Assembly: GCA_039024435.1 (NCBI GenBank)
Contig: JBCCQH010000090.1
Location: 1-33,768, forward strand
Origin: JBCCQH01 sp039024435
Lineage (GTDB): Bacteria > Bacteroidota > Bacteroidia > J057 > JADKCL01
DNA: 33,768 bases
Direction: 5' to 3'
Notes under the pieces: model-generated
Database searches by the model: none
What the model saw: the letters and a program-made list of their open reading frames with translations, nothing else
What the model was told of the DNA's origin: nothing
Program-made: the position numbers and the translations under genes
Part shown: one piece after another, positions 8,283-16,356 of the stretch
Position numbering within the stretch: the first letter of the stretch is position 1
Layout of the letters: each line of letters starts with the position of its first letter

Positions 8283-9299
8283 TCAAATGGTAAAGTTGGG
8301 GTCGACGTGTTGCCGGATTTCCTGGCGCAATTGTTCTACGGATAGGAATTTGTCGTTGTTGTCCGAGCGGTAGTGAAATCCAAAAGGAACCGGCTGGGCG
8401 TCAAAATCGTTTTTGAAAGTTTCCAGATCCCAGCGGGGAGAAGTGGGGACGATGACGTAGCGGTCGCCGATGTCCAAGGTGTTCAGGGAGTCACTCGGGG
8501 TGATCATTTCCTCGTGCAGTTTTTCCCCGGGCCGGATGCCCACGATGTTCACCTCACATTGTGGGGCAACCGCTTCGGCAAGGTCGGTGATGCGGAAGGA
8601 CGGAATTTTTGGGACGAAGATTTCGCCCCCCCAGGCATGTTCCAGCGCGTGGAGTACCAGTTCGATTCCCTGGTCGAGGGAAATGTTAAAGCGGGTCATG
8701 GCCGCGTGGGTGATGGGCAGGATACCCTCGCGGCGTTTTTTCAGGAAAAAGGGAATGACCGATCCCCGCGAACCCATGACGTTGCCGTAGCGGACGACGG
8801 AAAATTGCAGGTCCCGGTGTCCGATCATGTTGTTCGCGGCGATGAAGAGTTTGTCCGAGCAGAGTTTGGTGGCCCCGTAGAGGTTGATCGGCGCGGCGGC
8901 TTTGTCGGTGGACAGGGCGACGACCTTGCGCACATCGTTGTCCATGGCCGCCGCAATGACATTTTCGGCCCCGTGGATGTTGGTGCGGATGCACTCGGTG
9001 GGGTTGTATTCTGCGGCCGGCACCTGCTTCATGGCGGCGGCGTGGATGACGTAGTCGACCCCTTCGAAAGCGCGGCGCAGGCGTTCCCGGTCGCGGACAT
9101 CCCCGATAAAGTAGCGCATGGCGGGATATTTGGCCATTGGGAACTGCTGCTGCATTTCGAACTGCTTCAGTTCATCGCGGGAAAAAACGACGAGGCGGCG
9201 CACCTGGGGATAGCGCTGCAATACCGTGGCCACAAAGGCCTTCCCAAAGGATCCGGTCCCCCCGGTCACCAGGATAGATTTTCCGTTCAACTCAAGCAT
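8283..9299 (-). CDS. pseB: PseB-type UDP-N-acetylglucosamine 4,6-dehydratase (inverting)
   Basis: A 338-residue extended SDR enzyme, predicted to convert UDP-GlcNAc to UDP-2-acetamido-2,6-dideoxy-beta-L-arabino-hex-4-ulose, the first step to pseudaminic acid. The NADP-binding loop is TGGTGSFG (residues 12-19). The catalytic region shows T131-D132-K133 and Y141...K145 in STDKAAAPINLYGATK, and AAAMKQVPAAEYNPTECI and VMGSRGSVIPFF are hallmarks of PseB. It heads an operon with pseC and the reductase. A -7 box lies at 9329-9336. Later pathway genes (pseH, pseG, pseI, pseF) are not in the window, so they must lie elsewhere or the product leaves as an amino-sugar. Confidence 0.9.
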   Translation of the reverse strand: MLELNGKSILVTGGTGSFGKAFVATVLQRYPQVRRLVVFSRDELKQFEMQQQFPMAKYPAMRYFIGDVRDRERLRRAFEGVDYVIHAAAMKQVPAAEYNPTECIRTNIHGAENVIAAAMDNDVRKVVALSTDKAAAPINLYGATKLCSDKLFIAANNMIGHRDLQFSVVRYGNVMGSRGSVIPFFLKKRREGILPITHAAMTRFNISLDQGIELVLHALEHAWGGEIFVPKIPSFRITDLAEAVAPQCEVNIVGIRPGEKLHEEMITPSDSLNTLDIGDRYVIVPTSPRWDLETFKNDFDAQPVPFGFHYRSDNNDKFLSVEQLRQEIRQHVDPNFTI

Positions 9300-9328
9300 A
9301 CTCGTGATTGATAAATACTAGGGCTGGG

Positions 9329-9336
9329 CAAAGATA
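9329..9336 (-). promoter_or_regulatory. -7 promoter box of the pseB operon
   Basis: TATCTTTG on the minus strand, a full match to TAnnTTTG, 29 bp before the pseB ATG; the predicted leader is about 22 nt. No TTG was found at the ideal -33 distance. Confidence 0.5.
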
Positions 9337-9339
9337 TCA

Positions 9340-9403
9340 ATTTCTCATTTCCGATTGTCGATTTCCGATGGGCCACCGTGCGGGGCAATCGGAAATCAGA
9401 AAT
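9340..9403 (-). terminator. Long hairpin after the helical-repeat protein gene
   Basis: ATTTCTCATTTCCGATTG (9340-9357) pairs with CAATCGGAAATCAGAAAT (9386-9403) over 18 bp with one mismatch. It begins at the stop codon of the gene ending at 9403, so it probably terminates that transcript ahead of the pseB promoter. Short ATTTCCGAT units recur in the loop, suggesting simple-repeat expansion. Confidence 0.5.
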
Positions 9404-10860
9404 CAAATCTTGCGTTTTTTCCGGTACCAATCGTCGAAACGGATGACTTCGTGGCCGATGTGTTGCCAGCGGTGGCGCTCAGAGAGGTCGTTGAGCAGGA
9501 CTTCTTCGCCTTTGAAAGGATGAAAGCGGAACCCAGTGCGCTCCTGGTAATTCAGCAGTTTGTAGATCGTGTCCAAGCGCGGATCAGTGGTATAGCGGCT
9601 GAGGTGCTTCCGCAAATTTTCCAGTTTTTGCGAGGCCAGATCGCCGTTGCCGCGGTCGAGGAGGATCATGATTTCAAAAACCCGGATTCCGGACAGCCAG
9701 CCTTCCTTATCAAAGCTGAGTTCGTGGGCCTGCTGAAGATTGGCCCAGGCTTCCATGTAGTCGCCTTCCAGGTAACAGACGCAGGATTTAAGGTAGAAGA
9801 ACAGGCCCCGCAATGCTTCGATGTCCTTCCGAAACGGGGACTCCAGCATCAGGTCGATCTTCTCGCAGTGGGCATTCGTCTTGGCTGCGTCTTCTTCAAA
9901 GATGTAGGCATACAACTGCATGAGGGAAATCATGAACATCCCCCGGGTCTGGGGAATTTGGTAGCGTAGCGCTTCCTCCATGGAGGCAATCGCGGCCTCG
10001 TAGCGGTGAAACTTGAGTTCGAGCATTCCCAATTGGAAGTACGGGTCGGCGGTCCGCTGGCGATTGCGGATACCGGGGTAATTTTCGATCACCGCGATGG
10101 CATTGGCCCCGGCCTCCTTGCAGTCCACGTATTCACCGCACAGCGAGTGATAAAAGATCTTGAGCATCTGCAGGTAGTAATCCGCGCGGGGACTGTACTT
10201 CTGGCGGAGTGAATCTTCCAGGTCGGGAATGGTCCGTTCCAGAAACTCGATCTTTTTGTGGTCACGGGAGGTGCGCAAGTTGTGGATTTTCAGGAATTGG
10301 TTGTAGATCCACACCGCGCTGATGTCGCGCTCTTGCCGTTCCATGGCATCGCGAATGTCGCGGGTCAATTGCTCAAAGTTCTTGCCCGCGTAGCTTTGCG
10401 CCCCCCGGATGCGCAGTAAGACATCGATTTCGAGCTCTGGGTTGTTGCATTTAACCGCCATGCGGAGTGACTTGTCCAGGAACTCTTCAGCGAGGCTGCG
10501 CAGTTTGCGTTCGCGCATTGCGGCGGCGGCGAGCATGTTTTTCCGGTATTCGCCGAGGTACTGGAAATAAGGCATTTCCTTGTTGCGCCGGGAAGCTGCT
10601 CCGGGATTGACGCTGAGGGAGAGGAATTCAGTCATCTTTTCGAAGAGCCGTGACTTCATCATAATGAAGGCTTTGGAGCGCGGATCTCCGTACAATTTCT
10701 TCGCGGCGACATCCTGGGTGATGCCTGGTTTCTTTTCCATCAGGCGCAGCAATTCCATGGGTTTATTTTCCCCCTTGCTGTGAAATGCGGTCAAATAAGT
10801 CTTGAACGCCTTGATTTCCGATTTGTTGAACGTGCCGTACAGCGCTTTGATTCGATCCAT
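9403..10860 (-). CDS. Helical-repeat (TPR-like) protein of unknown function, paralogue 1
   Basis: A 485-residue predicted cytoplasmic, all-helical protein without signal peptide or membrane segment. The first about 85 residues form a recognisable module: IKALYGTFNKSEIKAFKTYL, GENKPMELLRLME, then a helix with LKSRLFEKMTEFL-like spacing (MMKSRLFEKMTEFL). The rest (about 110-470) is degenerate TPR-like helix pairs, for example YFQLGMLELKFHRYEAAIASMEEAL. The same N-terminal module begins the protein encoded at 32160-33722, so the two are homologues. I do not recognise a catalytic motif; a scaffold or sensor role is only a guess from the fold. It is transcribed alone, ends in a long hairpin, and is divergent from the M3 peptidase gene. 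Confidence 0.75.
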   Translation of the reverse strand: MDRIKALYGTFNKSEIKAFKTYLTAFHSKGENKPMELLRLMEKKPGITQDVAAKKLYGDPRSKAFIMMKSRLFEKMTEFLSLSVNPGAASRRNKEMPYFQYLGEYRKNMLAAAAMRERKLRSLAEEFLDKSLRMAVKCNNPELEIDVLLRIRGAQSYAGKNFEQLTRDIRDAMERQERDISAVWIYNQFLKIHNLRTSRDHKKIEFLERTIPDLEDSLRQKYSPRADYYLQMLKIFYHSLCGEYVDCKEAGANAIAVIENYPGIRNRQRTADPYFQLGMLELKFHRYEAAIASMEEALRYQIPQTRGMFMISLMQLYAYIFEEDAAKTNAHCEKIDLMLESPFRKDIEALRGLFFYLKSCVCYLEGDYMEAWANLQQAHELSFDKEGWLSGIRVFEIMILLDRGNGDLASQKLENLRKHLSRYTTDPRLDTIYKLLNYQERTGFRFHPFKGEEVLLNDLSERHRWQHIGHEVIRFDDWYRKKRKI

Positions 10861-11059
10861 TTATCGTCGGTCATCCATCTTGGGTCCCCATTTCGCAAAA
10901 AGCAGCAATCACCACCGGTTGGTTCGCGAATTTACCATTTTGTGAGGCCGAGCAATGACCGATACAGAGAAGATTAAGCAGCAATTTTTGCCATCGCTCG
11001 TACCAGCAATCCGCGTTGGTATTCGTGCGTTCTGGTTTTAAATATGAACCAATTTAAGT

Positions 11060-11067
11060 AGTTTTGC
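11060..11067 (+). promoter_or_regulatory. -7 promoter box of the M3 peptidase gene
   Basis: TAGTTTTG, a full match to TAnnTTTG, 18 bp before the ATG at 11086. Transcription would start near 11074 and leave a leader of only about 12 nt. A good -33 TTG was not found. Confidence 0.5.
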
Positions 11068-11085
11068 ATAATTAATCCAATTCGA

Positions 11086-12822
11086 ATGGCCTTGACTCGG
11101 AATATGCCCCGTCGGAGAAAACGGCACTTCGTGAACAACGAATTCACCGTTTCCGATTGGGAAAACTTAACGCCCTACTTTACCCTCTTGCAAAATGCCG
11201 CCATCGAAACCGTCGAGGACACGGTCGCCTGGCTCCGCCAAATGAGCGAACTGGAGTTTGTACTCAATGAGGACAAAGCCTGGCGTTACATCTACATGAC
11301 CCGCAATACCGCGGATGAAGTCATTCGGAAACGGTACCAATACTACGTCGCGGAAATTCTGCCCCACGTATCGGTGGAGGCCAATTCACTGCTGGAAAAG
11401 CTCTACGGCTCCCCGGGATTTTCCCAGCTTGACCCGGCTGAGTACCGGATTGTCATCCGCAGCACCCGCAACCGAATCGAATTGTTTCGGGAGGAAAATG
11501 TGCCGTTATTAACTGAGATCAGCCAGGAATCACGGAAATTTGACGAAATCGCAGCCGGACTGCACATCATTGAAGACGGGGAAAAAATGACCCTGCAAAA
11601 GGCGGCTTCGCTGCTCGAAGGGATGGAGCGGGGCCGCCGGGAACAGGTCTGGCGCAAGGTCGCCTACGCCCGCTACGCTCACCACGATGCCCTCAATGAG
11701 CTGTTTGACCGCCTGATCGGGCTGCGCCACCAAGTGGCCGTCAATGCGGATTTTTCGTCCTACGCCGACTACAAATTTGCCGAGCTAGGCCGATTTGACT
11801 ATACGCGGGAAGACTGCTACCAGTTTCACGATTCCATCGAAAACGTGGTGCGGCCGTTGCTGGAACGGCGCAGCGAGCAGCGGCAGCAAAACCTTGGGGT
11901 AGACACCTTGCACCATTGGGATCTGACCGTCGATGAATTCGGGCAGGAGCCGCTGAAACCATTTGCTTCCCCGGAAGAATTGATCGACAAAACGGTACGC
12001 ATTTTTGACCGGCTAGATCCCCGACTCGGCGAGCAAATGCAGACCATGCGGGAGATGGGGCACTTGGATTTGGACTCGCGGCTCCACAAGGCACCGGGCG
12101 GCTACAACTACCCGCTGGCAGAATCGGGTGTCCCCTTCATTTTCATGAACGCCGTGGGCACCCAGAGCGACCTCACCACAATGCTGCACGAATGCGGGCA
12201 CGCAATCCATTCGTTTGCCACCCAGCACCTCGAGATCAGCGCCTACAAATACTTGCCTTCGGAGATTGCGGAACTCGCCTCGATGAGCATGGAGCTCATT
12301 ACGCTCGACTTCCTCGATGAATTCTACGACGATCCGGAAGACCTGCGCCGGGCAAAGCGGGAACAGATCATTCGTCCGCTGACCTTGCTGCCGTGGATTG
12401 CGGCGGTCGACCGATTTCAGTTTTGGGCCTACGACCATCCTGGCCACTCGCACGAAGAACGTGCCGCCACCTGGAAAGCGATTTATGAGCGGTTCCACGG
12501 CAACCACATATCCTGGGAAGGTGTAGAGGATGTTTTTGGCACCTACTGGCAGAAGCAAGGGCACATATTCGACGTACCGTTTTACTACATCGAGTACGGA
12601 TTTGCCCAATTGGGGGCCATCGCGGTTTGGCGCAACTACCGCCAAAACCCCGAAAAAGGCCTCAACGATTACCTCCACGCACTGAGTCTCGGGTATACCC
12701 GCCCGATTCCCGAGGTCTACGAAGCGGCCGGGATCCGATTTGACTTTTCGGAAGACTACATCCGGGAACTGATGGATTTCACCATGGAGGAATTGCGCAA
12801 GCTAGAAGCACCGTCGGCCTGA
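11086..12822 (+). CDS. M3 family oligoendopeptidase (PepF-like zinc metallopeptidase)
   Basis: A 578-residue peptidase, predicted to cleave short peptides in the cytoplasm. The zinc site is H368-E-C-G-H372 in LHECGHAIHSF, with E396 in IAELASMSMEL as the likely third ligand; the glutamate after H368 is the catalytic base. Length and C-terminal landmarks (YYIEYGFAQLGAIAVWRNY and YTRPIPEVYEAAGIRFDF, where M3 enzymes place their substrate tyrosines) fit PepF-type oligoendopeptidases. There is no signal peptide. An alternative Met at residue 7 exists; the first is kept because of the promoter at 11060-11067. It stands alone, followed by repeats and an insertion sequence. Confidence 0.9.
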   Translation: MALTRNMPRRRKRHFVNNEFTVSDWENLTPYFTLLQNAAIETVEDTVAWLRQMSELEFVLNEDKAWRYIYMTRNTADEVIRKRYQYYVAEILPHVSVEANSLLEKLYGSPGFSQLDPAEYRIVIRSTRNRIELFREENVPLLTEISQESRKFDEIAAGLHIIEDGEKMTLQKAASLLEGMERGRREQVWRKVAYARYAHHDALNELFDRLIGLRHQVAVNADFSSYADYKFAELGRFDYTREDCYQFHDSIENVVRPLLERRSEQRQQNLGVDTLHHWDLTVDEFGQEPLKPFASPEELIDKTVRIFDRLDPRLGEQMQTMREMGHLDLDSRLHKAPGGYNYPLAESGVPFIFMNAVGTQSDLTTMLHECGHAIHSFATQHLEISAYKYLPSEIAELASMSMELITLDFLDEFYDDPEDLRRAKREQIIRPLTLLPWIAAVDRFQFWAYDHPGHSHEERAATWKAIYERFHGNHISWEGVEDVFGTYWQKQGHIFDVPFYYIEYGFAQLGAIAVWRNYRQNPEKGLNDYLHALSLGYTRPIPEVYEAAGIRFDFSEDYIRELMDFTMEELRKLEAPSA

Positions 12823-12899
12823 GTTGCCCCTCTTCTCTCACCAACATTACAATTTTGTCTGCCCCAATTCTACTTTGTCAGATAAAAAAACACCAATCC

Positions 12900-13055
12900 G
12901 TCTTCGCCAACGCGCCAGGGCGCAGTGATGAGATCGCGCTGGACAAGGAGCGATCTTGGGCGATGCCGCATTGAGCCGGAAAAGCAGCCCCACTAAAGAT
13001 CACTGCGTATTCCTCGCGATCGCTTCCTATCTCCTTTGTCGCGCGTCGCGAAGAC
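12900..13055. repeat. Imperfect palindrome (REP-like structured repeat)
   Basis: Three nested perfect inverted pairs fold this 156-bp stretch on itself: GTCTTCGC (12900-12907) with GCGAAGAC (13048-13055), ACGCGC (12910-12915) with GCGCGT (13041-13046), and CGCAGTGAT (12921-12929) with ATCACTGCG (12999-13007). No convincing gene lies here. It resembles a repetitive extragenic or non-autonomous element; further copies were not seen in the window. Confidence 0.4.
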
Positions 13056-13104
13056 ATCTACGAGGAAGATTGGGCAGACATGCAAACCTGATAAAGTAGA
13101 ACTA

Positions 13105-13261
13105 AGAGGCGGTTTAGATTTAATCCTGCGATTTTGCTCGGGCATCTTTTTCCGCCCCTCTTCCGCTATTTTCTCGCTTTGGCTATGGACTCCCAAATGA
13201 GCTTCGATGGACAGAAAAATCGGTGCTAGTATATTTCACGAACCAATTTTAAACCGCCTCT
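13105..13261 (-). mobile_element. MITE-like element, copy 1
   Basis: A 157-bp element with perfect 12-bp terminal inverted repeats, AGAGGCGGTTTA (13105-13116) and TAAACCGCCTCT (13250-13261). Its reverse complement closely matches 19370-19529 along its length, including a shared core CTGTCCATCGAAGCTCATTT. It encodes no transposase, so it would need help in trans. Its right end is 2 bp from the TA dinucleotide at the IS630 insertion. No clear target duplication is visible. Confidence 0.65.
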
Positions 13262-13305
13262 GATACCAATTCGTTTTCTAATGGGTAGTTTACTATCTTT
13301 GCTGG

Positions 13306-14363
13306 ATGGGAAAAGTAACAAGAGCCTCTGCTCACTTGACTGAGAAGGAGATCATCGCCAAACTGCGACAGGTAAAGGGTTCTATCACTGTGCAAAAGTG
13401 GCTGGCGATTCTGCACGCATTGGTTTCACCTGCCGAGGCAGCCGATATCGCTCAGCGCGTTGGTCTGGGAGTCCAAACGGTTCACAATCTTATTTCGAGC
13501 TACAATCGATTGGGGCCTTCGGCGATTGAGGGAAAACCAGGAAAGGGAGGCCGTCGAAATCAGCACATGACTCCCGAAGAGGAAAAGGAATTTCTCGCTC
13601 CATTTTTCGAAAGGGCTTTGGAAGGAAAAATCGCCACGGTAGCTGAAATTCAAGCCGAATTTGAGAGACGGGTTGGGAAAAAGGTCTATTCCAGCGTTGT
13701 CTACAGGCTGTTGGAGCGCAATGGCTGGCGCAAGATCGTTCCGCGTCCCCGCCATCCCAAAGCCGATCCCGAGGAGCAAGAGTCGTTTAAAAAAACTTCG
13801 AACGAAAGGTCACCGAAATAGTCGAGCAACACGCCAAGGGGCGACCAGTAGTTCTTTTGGTGCAGGACGAAGCGCGTTTTGGAAGAATCAATATCCCTGC
13901 ACGCACCTGGGCACCTGCCAAACACCGGCCGATTGTCCCCCGGCAGGTCGTGCGTCAAGCAGTGTATGCCTACGCAGCGGTGCGCCCCGAAAACGGATGC
14001 ATCACCGCGATGATATGTGACCATGCCAACACCGAAATGATGAACGTATTTCTTGGAGCGGTAGCAGAAGAGTACGCGCAAAACTTGGTGATTATGCAGG
14101 TGGACGGAGCAGCGTGGCACAAATCGAAAGGCTTGGTGATTCCTGAAAACATTCACTTCATCATTCAACCGCCTTACAGCCCTGAACTCAATGCCGTTGA
14201 GCATCTCTGGGACGAGATCCGGGAAAAATACTTTCACAACTTACTGTTCGAGTCGATCAAAATGGTGGAGGAAACGCTGGAGATAGCCTTTCGACAATTG
14301 CAGGAAGTTCCCGAGAAGATCAAACGCATGACTGAGTTTCCTTTCCTAAAAATTACTCTTTAG
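13306..14363 (+). CDS. IS630-family transposase, two frames joined by a -1 shift
   Basis: The first frame (13306-13821) encodes an N-terminal helix-turn-helix region (SPAEAADIAQRVGLGVQTVHNLI) and a second winged-helix segment (SSVVYRLLERNGWRKIVPRP). The second (to 14363) carries the DDE catalytic domain: Asp in VQDEARFG, Asp in VDGAAWHKS, and Glu in YSPELNAVEHLWDEIRE. Frame two is -1 to frame one. The shift fits at seven adenines (13789-13795, TTTAAAAAAACTTC), where slipping one base back continues KKNFERKVTEIVEQ into the DDE domain and gives a 352-residue protein. Several IS630 elements make their transposase by frameshifting, so this may be programmed rather than a mutation. Confidence 0.8.
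13789..13795 (+). promoter_or_regulatory. A7 slippery site for transposase frameshifting
   Basis: Run of seven A within TTT-AAA-AAA-ACT of the first transposase frame. A -1 ribosomal slip, or transcriptional slippage adding one A, joins the two transposase frames. No downstream stimulatory structure was identified by eye. Confidence 0.5.
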
Positions 14364-14631
14364 AAAACGATTTGGTATGAGGATGACGTACCGATCATCT
14401 CCATTTGGTTAAAATTGCGGTTCTGGGCTCCCCAATGGGGCAACAGATAAAAATGGCCAGGCTTGGAAAATCCTCGGGTGCGTACGGCATGCGGTACGTC
14501 TAAGCCACACCTTTACCGGGTAAGTCTGTGTACTGTAGTGCCGGGGTAATTTTTCGGCCCAACGATTCCTGCGGTAAGACTGTCCTCTCCCCGGTCCATC
14601 TCGCAGAAGAGTGAAAACCCAGCGTAACTCC

Positions 14632-14639
14632 TATCTTTG
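14632..14639 (+). promoter_or_regulatory. -7 promoter box of gluQ
   Basis: TATCTTTG, a full TAnnTTTG match, ending 4 bp before the ATG at 14644. Transcription would begin at or next to the start codon, so the mRNA may be leaderless. Confidence 0.5.
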
Positions 14640-14643
14640 CGGC

Positions 14644-15603
14644 ATGGGTTTGCGATTTCCCGATTTGGATCAAGTGCGCCGCCAGTTGCAGGGGCGGTTG
14701 CCGGTCACGCGGTTTGCGCCCAGCCCGACCGGCTACCTCCACCTCGGTCACGTCATCAATGCCATCTACGTGTGGGGCTTGGCCCGGGCCCTCGATGGGG
14801 AGGTCATTCTGCGCCTGGAAGACCACGACCGACAACGGTCCCGCCCCGAATACGAAGCCGCCATTCTCGAAGACCTCACTTGGCTGGGTTTGCATCCCGA
14901 CCGTGGCCACCCCGATGCGTTTGCCCAATCTACCCGTTACCGCCAAAGCGACAACGACCCGCAGTACACCGAGCATCTGAACGCCTTGCGGACCCGCACC
15001 CACCTATACGCCTGCGATTGCTCCCGCCGGCGCCTGTCCGCCCGGGCCACTCCCAATGAGAACGGAGAGCTCCCTTACGATGGCTTTTGTCGGGAGCGGG
15101 GCCTGGCCGAAGATGGAGCGGTAGGGTTGCGTGTGCAATTGCCGGATGAGCAGGTGCGCTTTGTGGACCTTATGGTGGGTGAATGTGTCCACCGGCCGGC
15201 TCATCAGTGCGGTGACCTCCTGGTCCGCGACCGCAACCAGCAGTGGACCTACCAGTTTTCCGTGGTGCAGGACGACCTGGACATGGGGGTCAATCTGATC
15301 ATTCGTGGCCAGGACATCCTCTCCTCGACCGGACGACAATTGCTGCTGGCGCGGCGGCGCGATCCCGCATTCAATCCGGTTTTTGTGCACCACCCGCTGC
15401 TGATGCGGGAGGATGGCCGCAAACTGAGCAAACGCTTTGGGGACAAGGACATCCATGCGGAAAAACTCGCCGGCACCGATCCGGAATGGATCCTGGGTCA
15501 GGCCGCCCACCAACTGGGCTTGATTCCGATTTTGCGTCCCCTGCCCGCCGAGGAGATTCCCCACTTGTTTCGCACAAGGAGTCCCGCCTCACCAGATCAA
15601 TGA
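14644..15603 (+). CDS. gluQ: Glutamyl-Q tRNA(Asp) synthetase
   Basis: A 319-residue GluRS paralogue without an anticodon-binding domain, predicted to attach glutamate to queuosine at position 34 of tRNA(Asp). It shows FAPSPTGYLHLGH (HIGH-type motif at 33-36), the E-D-H binding region LRLEDHDRQRSRPEY, a zinc site of the GluQ pattern (C-D-C in YACDCSRRR, then Y and C four apart in LPYDGFC), and a KMSKS-like KLSKRFGD. The ATG at 14644 is preferred over an upstream GTG at 14611, because a promoter box ends at 14639 and the N-terminus then has the usual length. Its 3' end overlaps the convergent DDAH gene by 15 bp. Confidence 0.92.
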   Translation: MGLRFPDLDQVRRQLQGRLPVTRFAPSPTGYLHLGHVINAIYVWGLARALDGEVILRLEDHDRQRSRPEYEAAILEDLTWLGLHPDRGHPDAFAQSTRYRQSDNDPQYTEHLNALRTRTHLYACDCSRRRLSARATPNENGELPYDGFCRERGLAEDGAVGLRVQLPDEQVRFVDLMVGECVHRPAHQCGDLLVRDRNQQWTYQFSVVQDDLDMGVNLIIRGQDILSSTGRQLLLARRRDPAFNPVFVHHPLLMREDGRKLSKRFGDKDIHAEKLAGTDPEWILGQAAHQLGLIPILRPLPAEEIPHLFRTRSPASPDQ

Positions 15604-16356
15604 CAGGCAGGTGAGGCTACCGTCCATTTTGCGGAACTCCGACATACGCAGCTGGAAGAGTTCGTAGCCACGCTGGTCCAGAGTGTCCGCAATCTGGGGG
15701 TAACCCGCGGAAATGATGACCGTTCCGTTGATCGATAAGCAGTTGGCGGCGTAGTTTTCATTGGCCGCAGTCACGATGCGTTCGTAGCGCGCAAACACCG
15801 GATTGTGGGCGTAGGCCTCGGTCATGAGCAGGGTCCGTCCCCCCAACCAACTGATCCCCGACTTGAGGTGCAACGCTTCGACAACCGGGACGATTTCCGC
15901 GCTGAAGCCATGCTGGCGTAGGATTGCGGCAAGCTGGCGGGCTCCCTGGGTATTGGTGCGGGCGGACAGGCCAATGAAAAAGTGCCGATCTGCCCGCACG
16001 ACATCCCCACCGTCCACCGTTCCCGGAGCTTCGATGTGGGCCAGGACAAAGGCGTTTTCCCGCAAGATGTCCGCAATGGCGACTTCCTCACCCCGCCGGC
16101 TGGGATGCCCGGGGCGGCAGATGACCGCGCAATTTCCCGCTAGAATCGCCGTGTCCTCCACAAAACAACTGTCCGGATACTGCTCATCGGCTTCGAGCAA
16201 TTCTGGCTCCAGACCCACTTGATACAAGGTCCAGACGTAGTCCATGTGCTGCGCCCGGGTCTTTTGCAAGTCCGGTACGGCAGAAGGATCGTGACTTTGC
16301 CCCAAGAGGAAGTTTGCCGGCGGCTTCCGGACAATCGCATGGGAGCAGCCTTCCAT
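15589..16356 (-). CDS. Dimethylarginine dimethylaminohydrolase (DDAH) family
   Basis: A 255-residue pentein-fold hydrolase, predicted to split N-omega-methylated arginine into citrulline and methylamine or dimethylamine. Length and motifs follow bacterial DDAH closely: HAIVRKP start, FPDS-type segment (YPDSCFVEDTA) with the substrate Asp, EAPGTVDGGDVV, the catalytic His in LHLKSG, ENYAANCLSINGTVIISAGYP, and the nucleophile C250 in DGSLTCLSLIW. Its ATG overlaps the stop of the preceding secreted-protein gene (TAATG), so the two are coupled, and its 3' end overlaps gluQ. An arginine deiminase-type side activity cannot be excluded. Confidence 0.9.
   Translation of the reverse strand: MEGCSHAIVRKPPANFLLGQSHDPSAVPDLQKTRAQHMDYVWTLYQVGLEPELLEADEQYPDSCFVEDTAILAGNCAVICRPGHPSRRGEEVAIADILRENAFVLAHIEAPGTVDGGDVVRADRHFFIGLSARTNTQGARQLAAILRQHGFSAEIVPVVEALHLKSGISWLGGRTLLMTEAYAHNPVFARYERIVTAANENYAANCLSINGTVIISAGYPQIADTLDQRGYELFQLRMSEFRKMDGSLTCLSLIW

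Larger units (their letters stand above)
13266..14375 (+). mobile_element. IS630-family insertion sequence
   Basis: A 1110-bp element bounded by terminal inverted repeats: CCAATTCGTTTTCTAATGGG at 13266, and CCAAATCGTTTTCTAAAGAG read inward on the minus strand from 14375. Both ends are flanked by TA (13264-13265 and 14376-14377), the target duplication expected of IS630 elements. It holds one transposase split into two frames. The ends are well matched and both frames are clean, so the copy looks recent and possibly mobile. Confidence 0.85.

Noticed and set aside
8373..9311. A 312-codon open frame antisense to pseB
   Set aside because: pseB has all its catalytic motifs; the antisense product has no recognisable motif and an unusual His/Asp/Gly-rich composition.
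12900..13055. Integron attC site
   Set aside because: Nested inverted repeats are present, but no integrase gene, no attC consensus ends and no cassette array are seen.
12993..13196. A 67-codon minus-strand frame
   Set aside because: It spans the junction of the palindrome and the MITE-like element, so it is explained by repeats.
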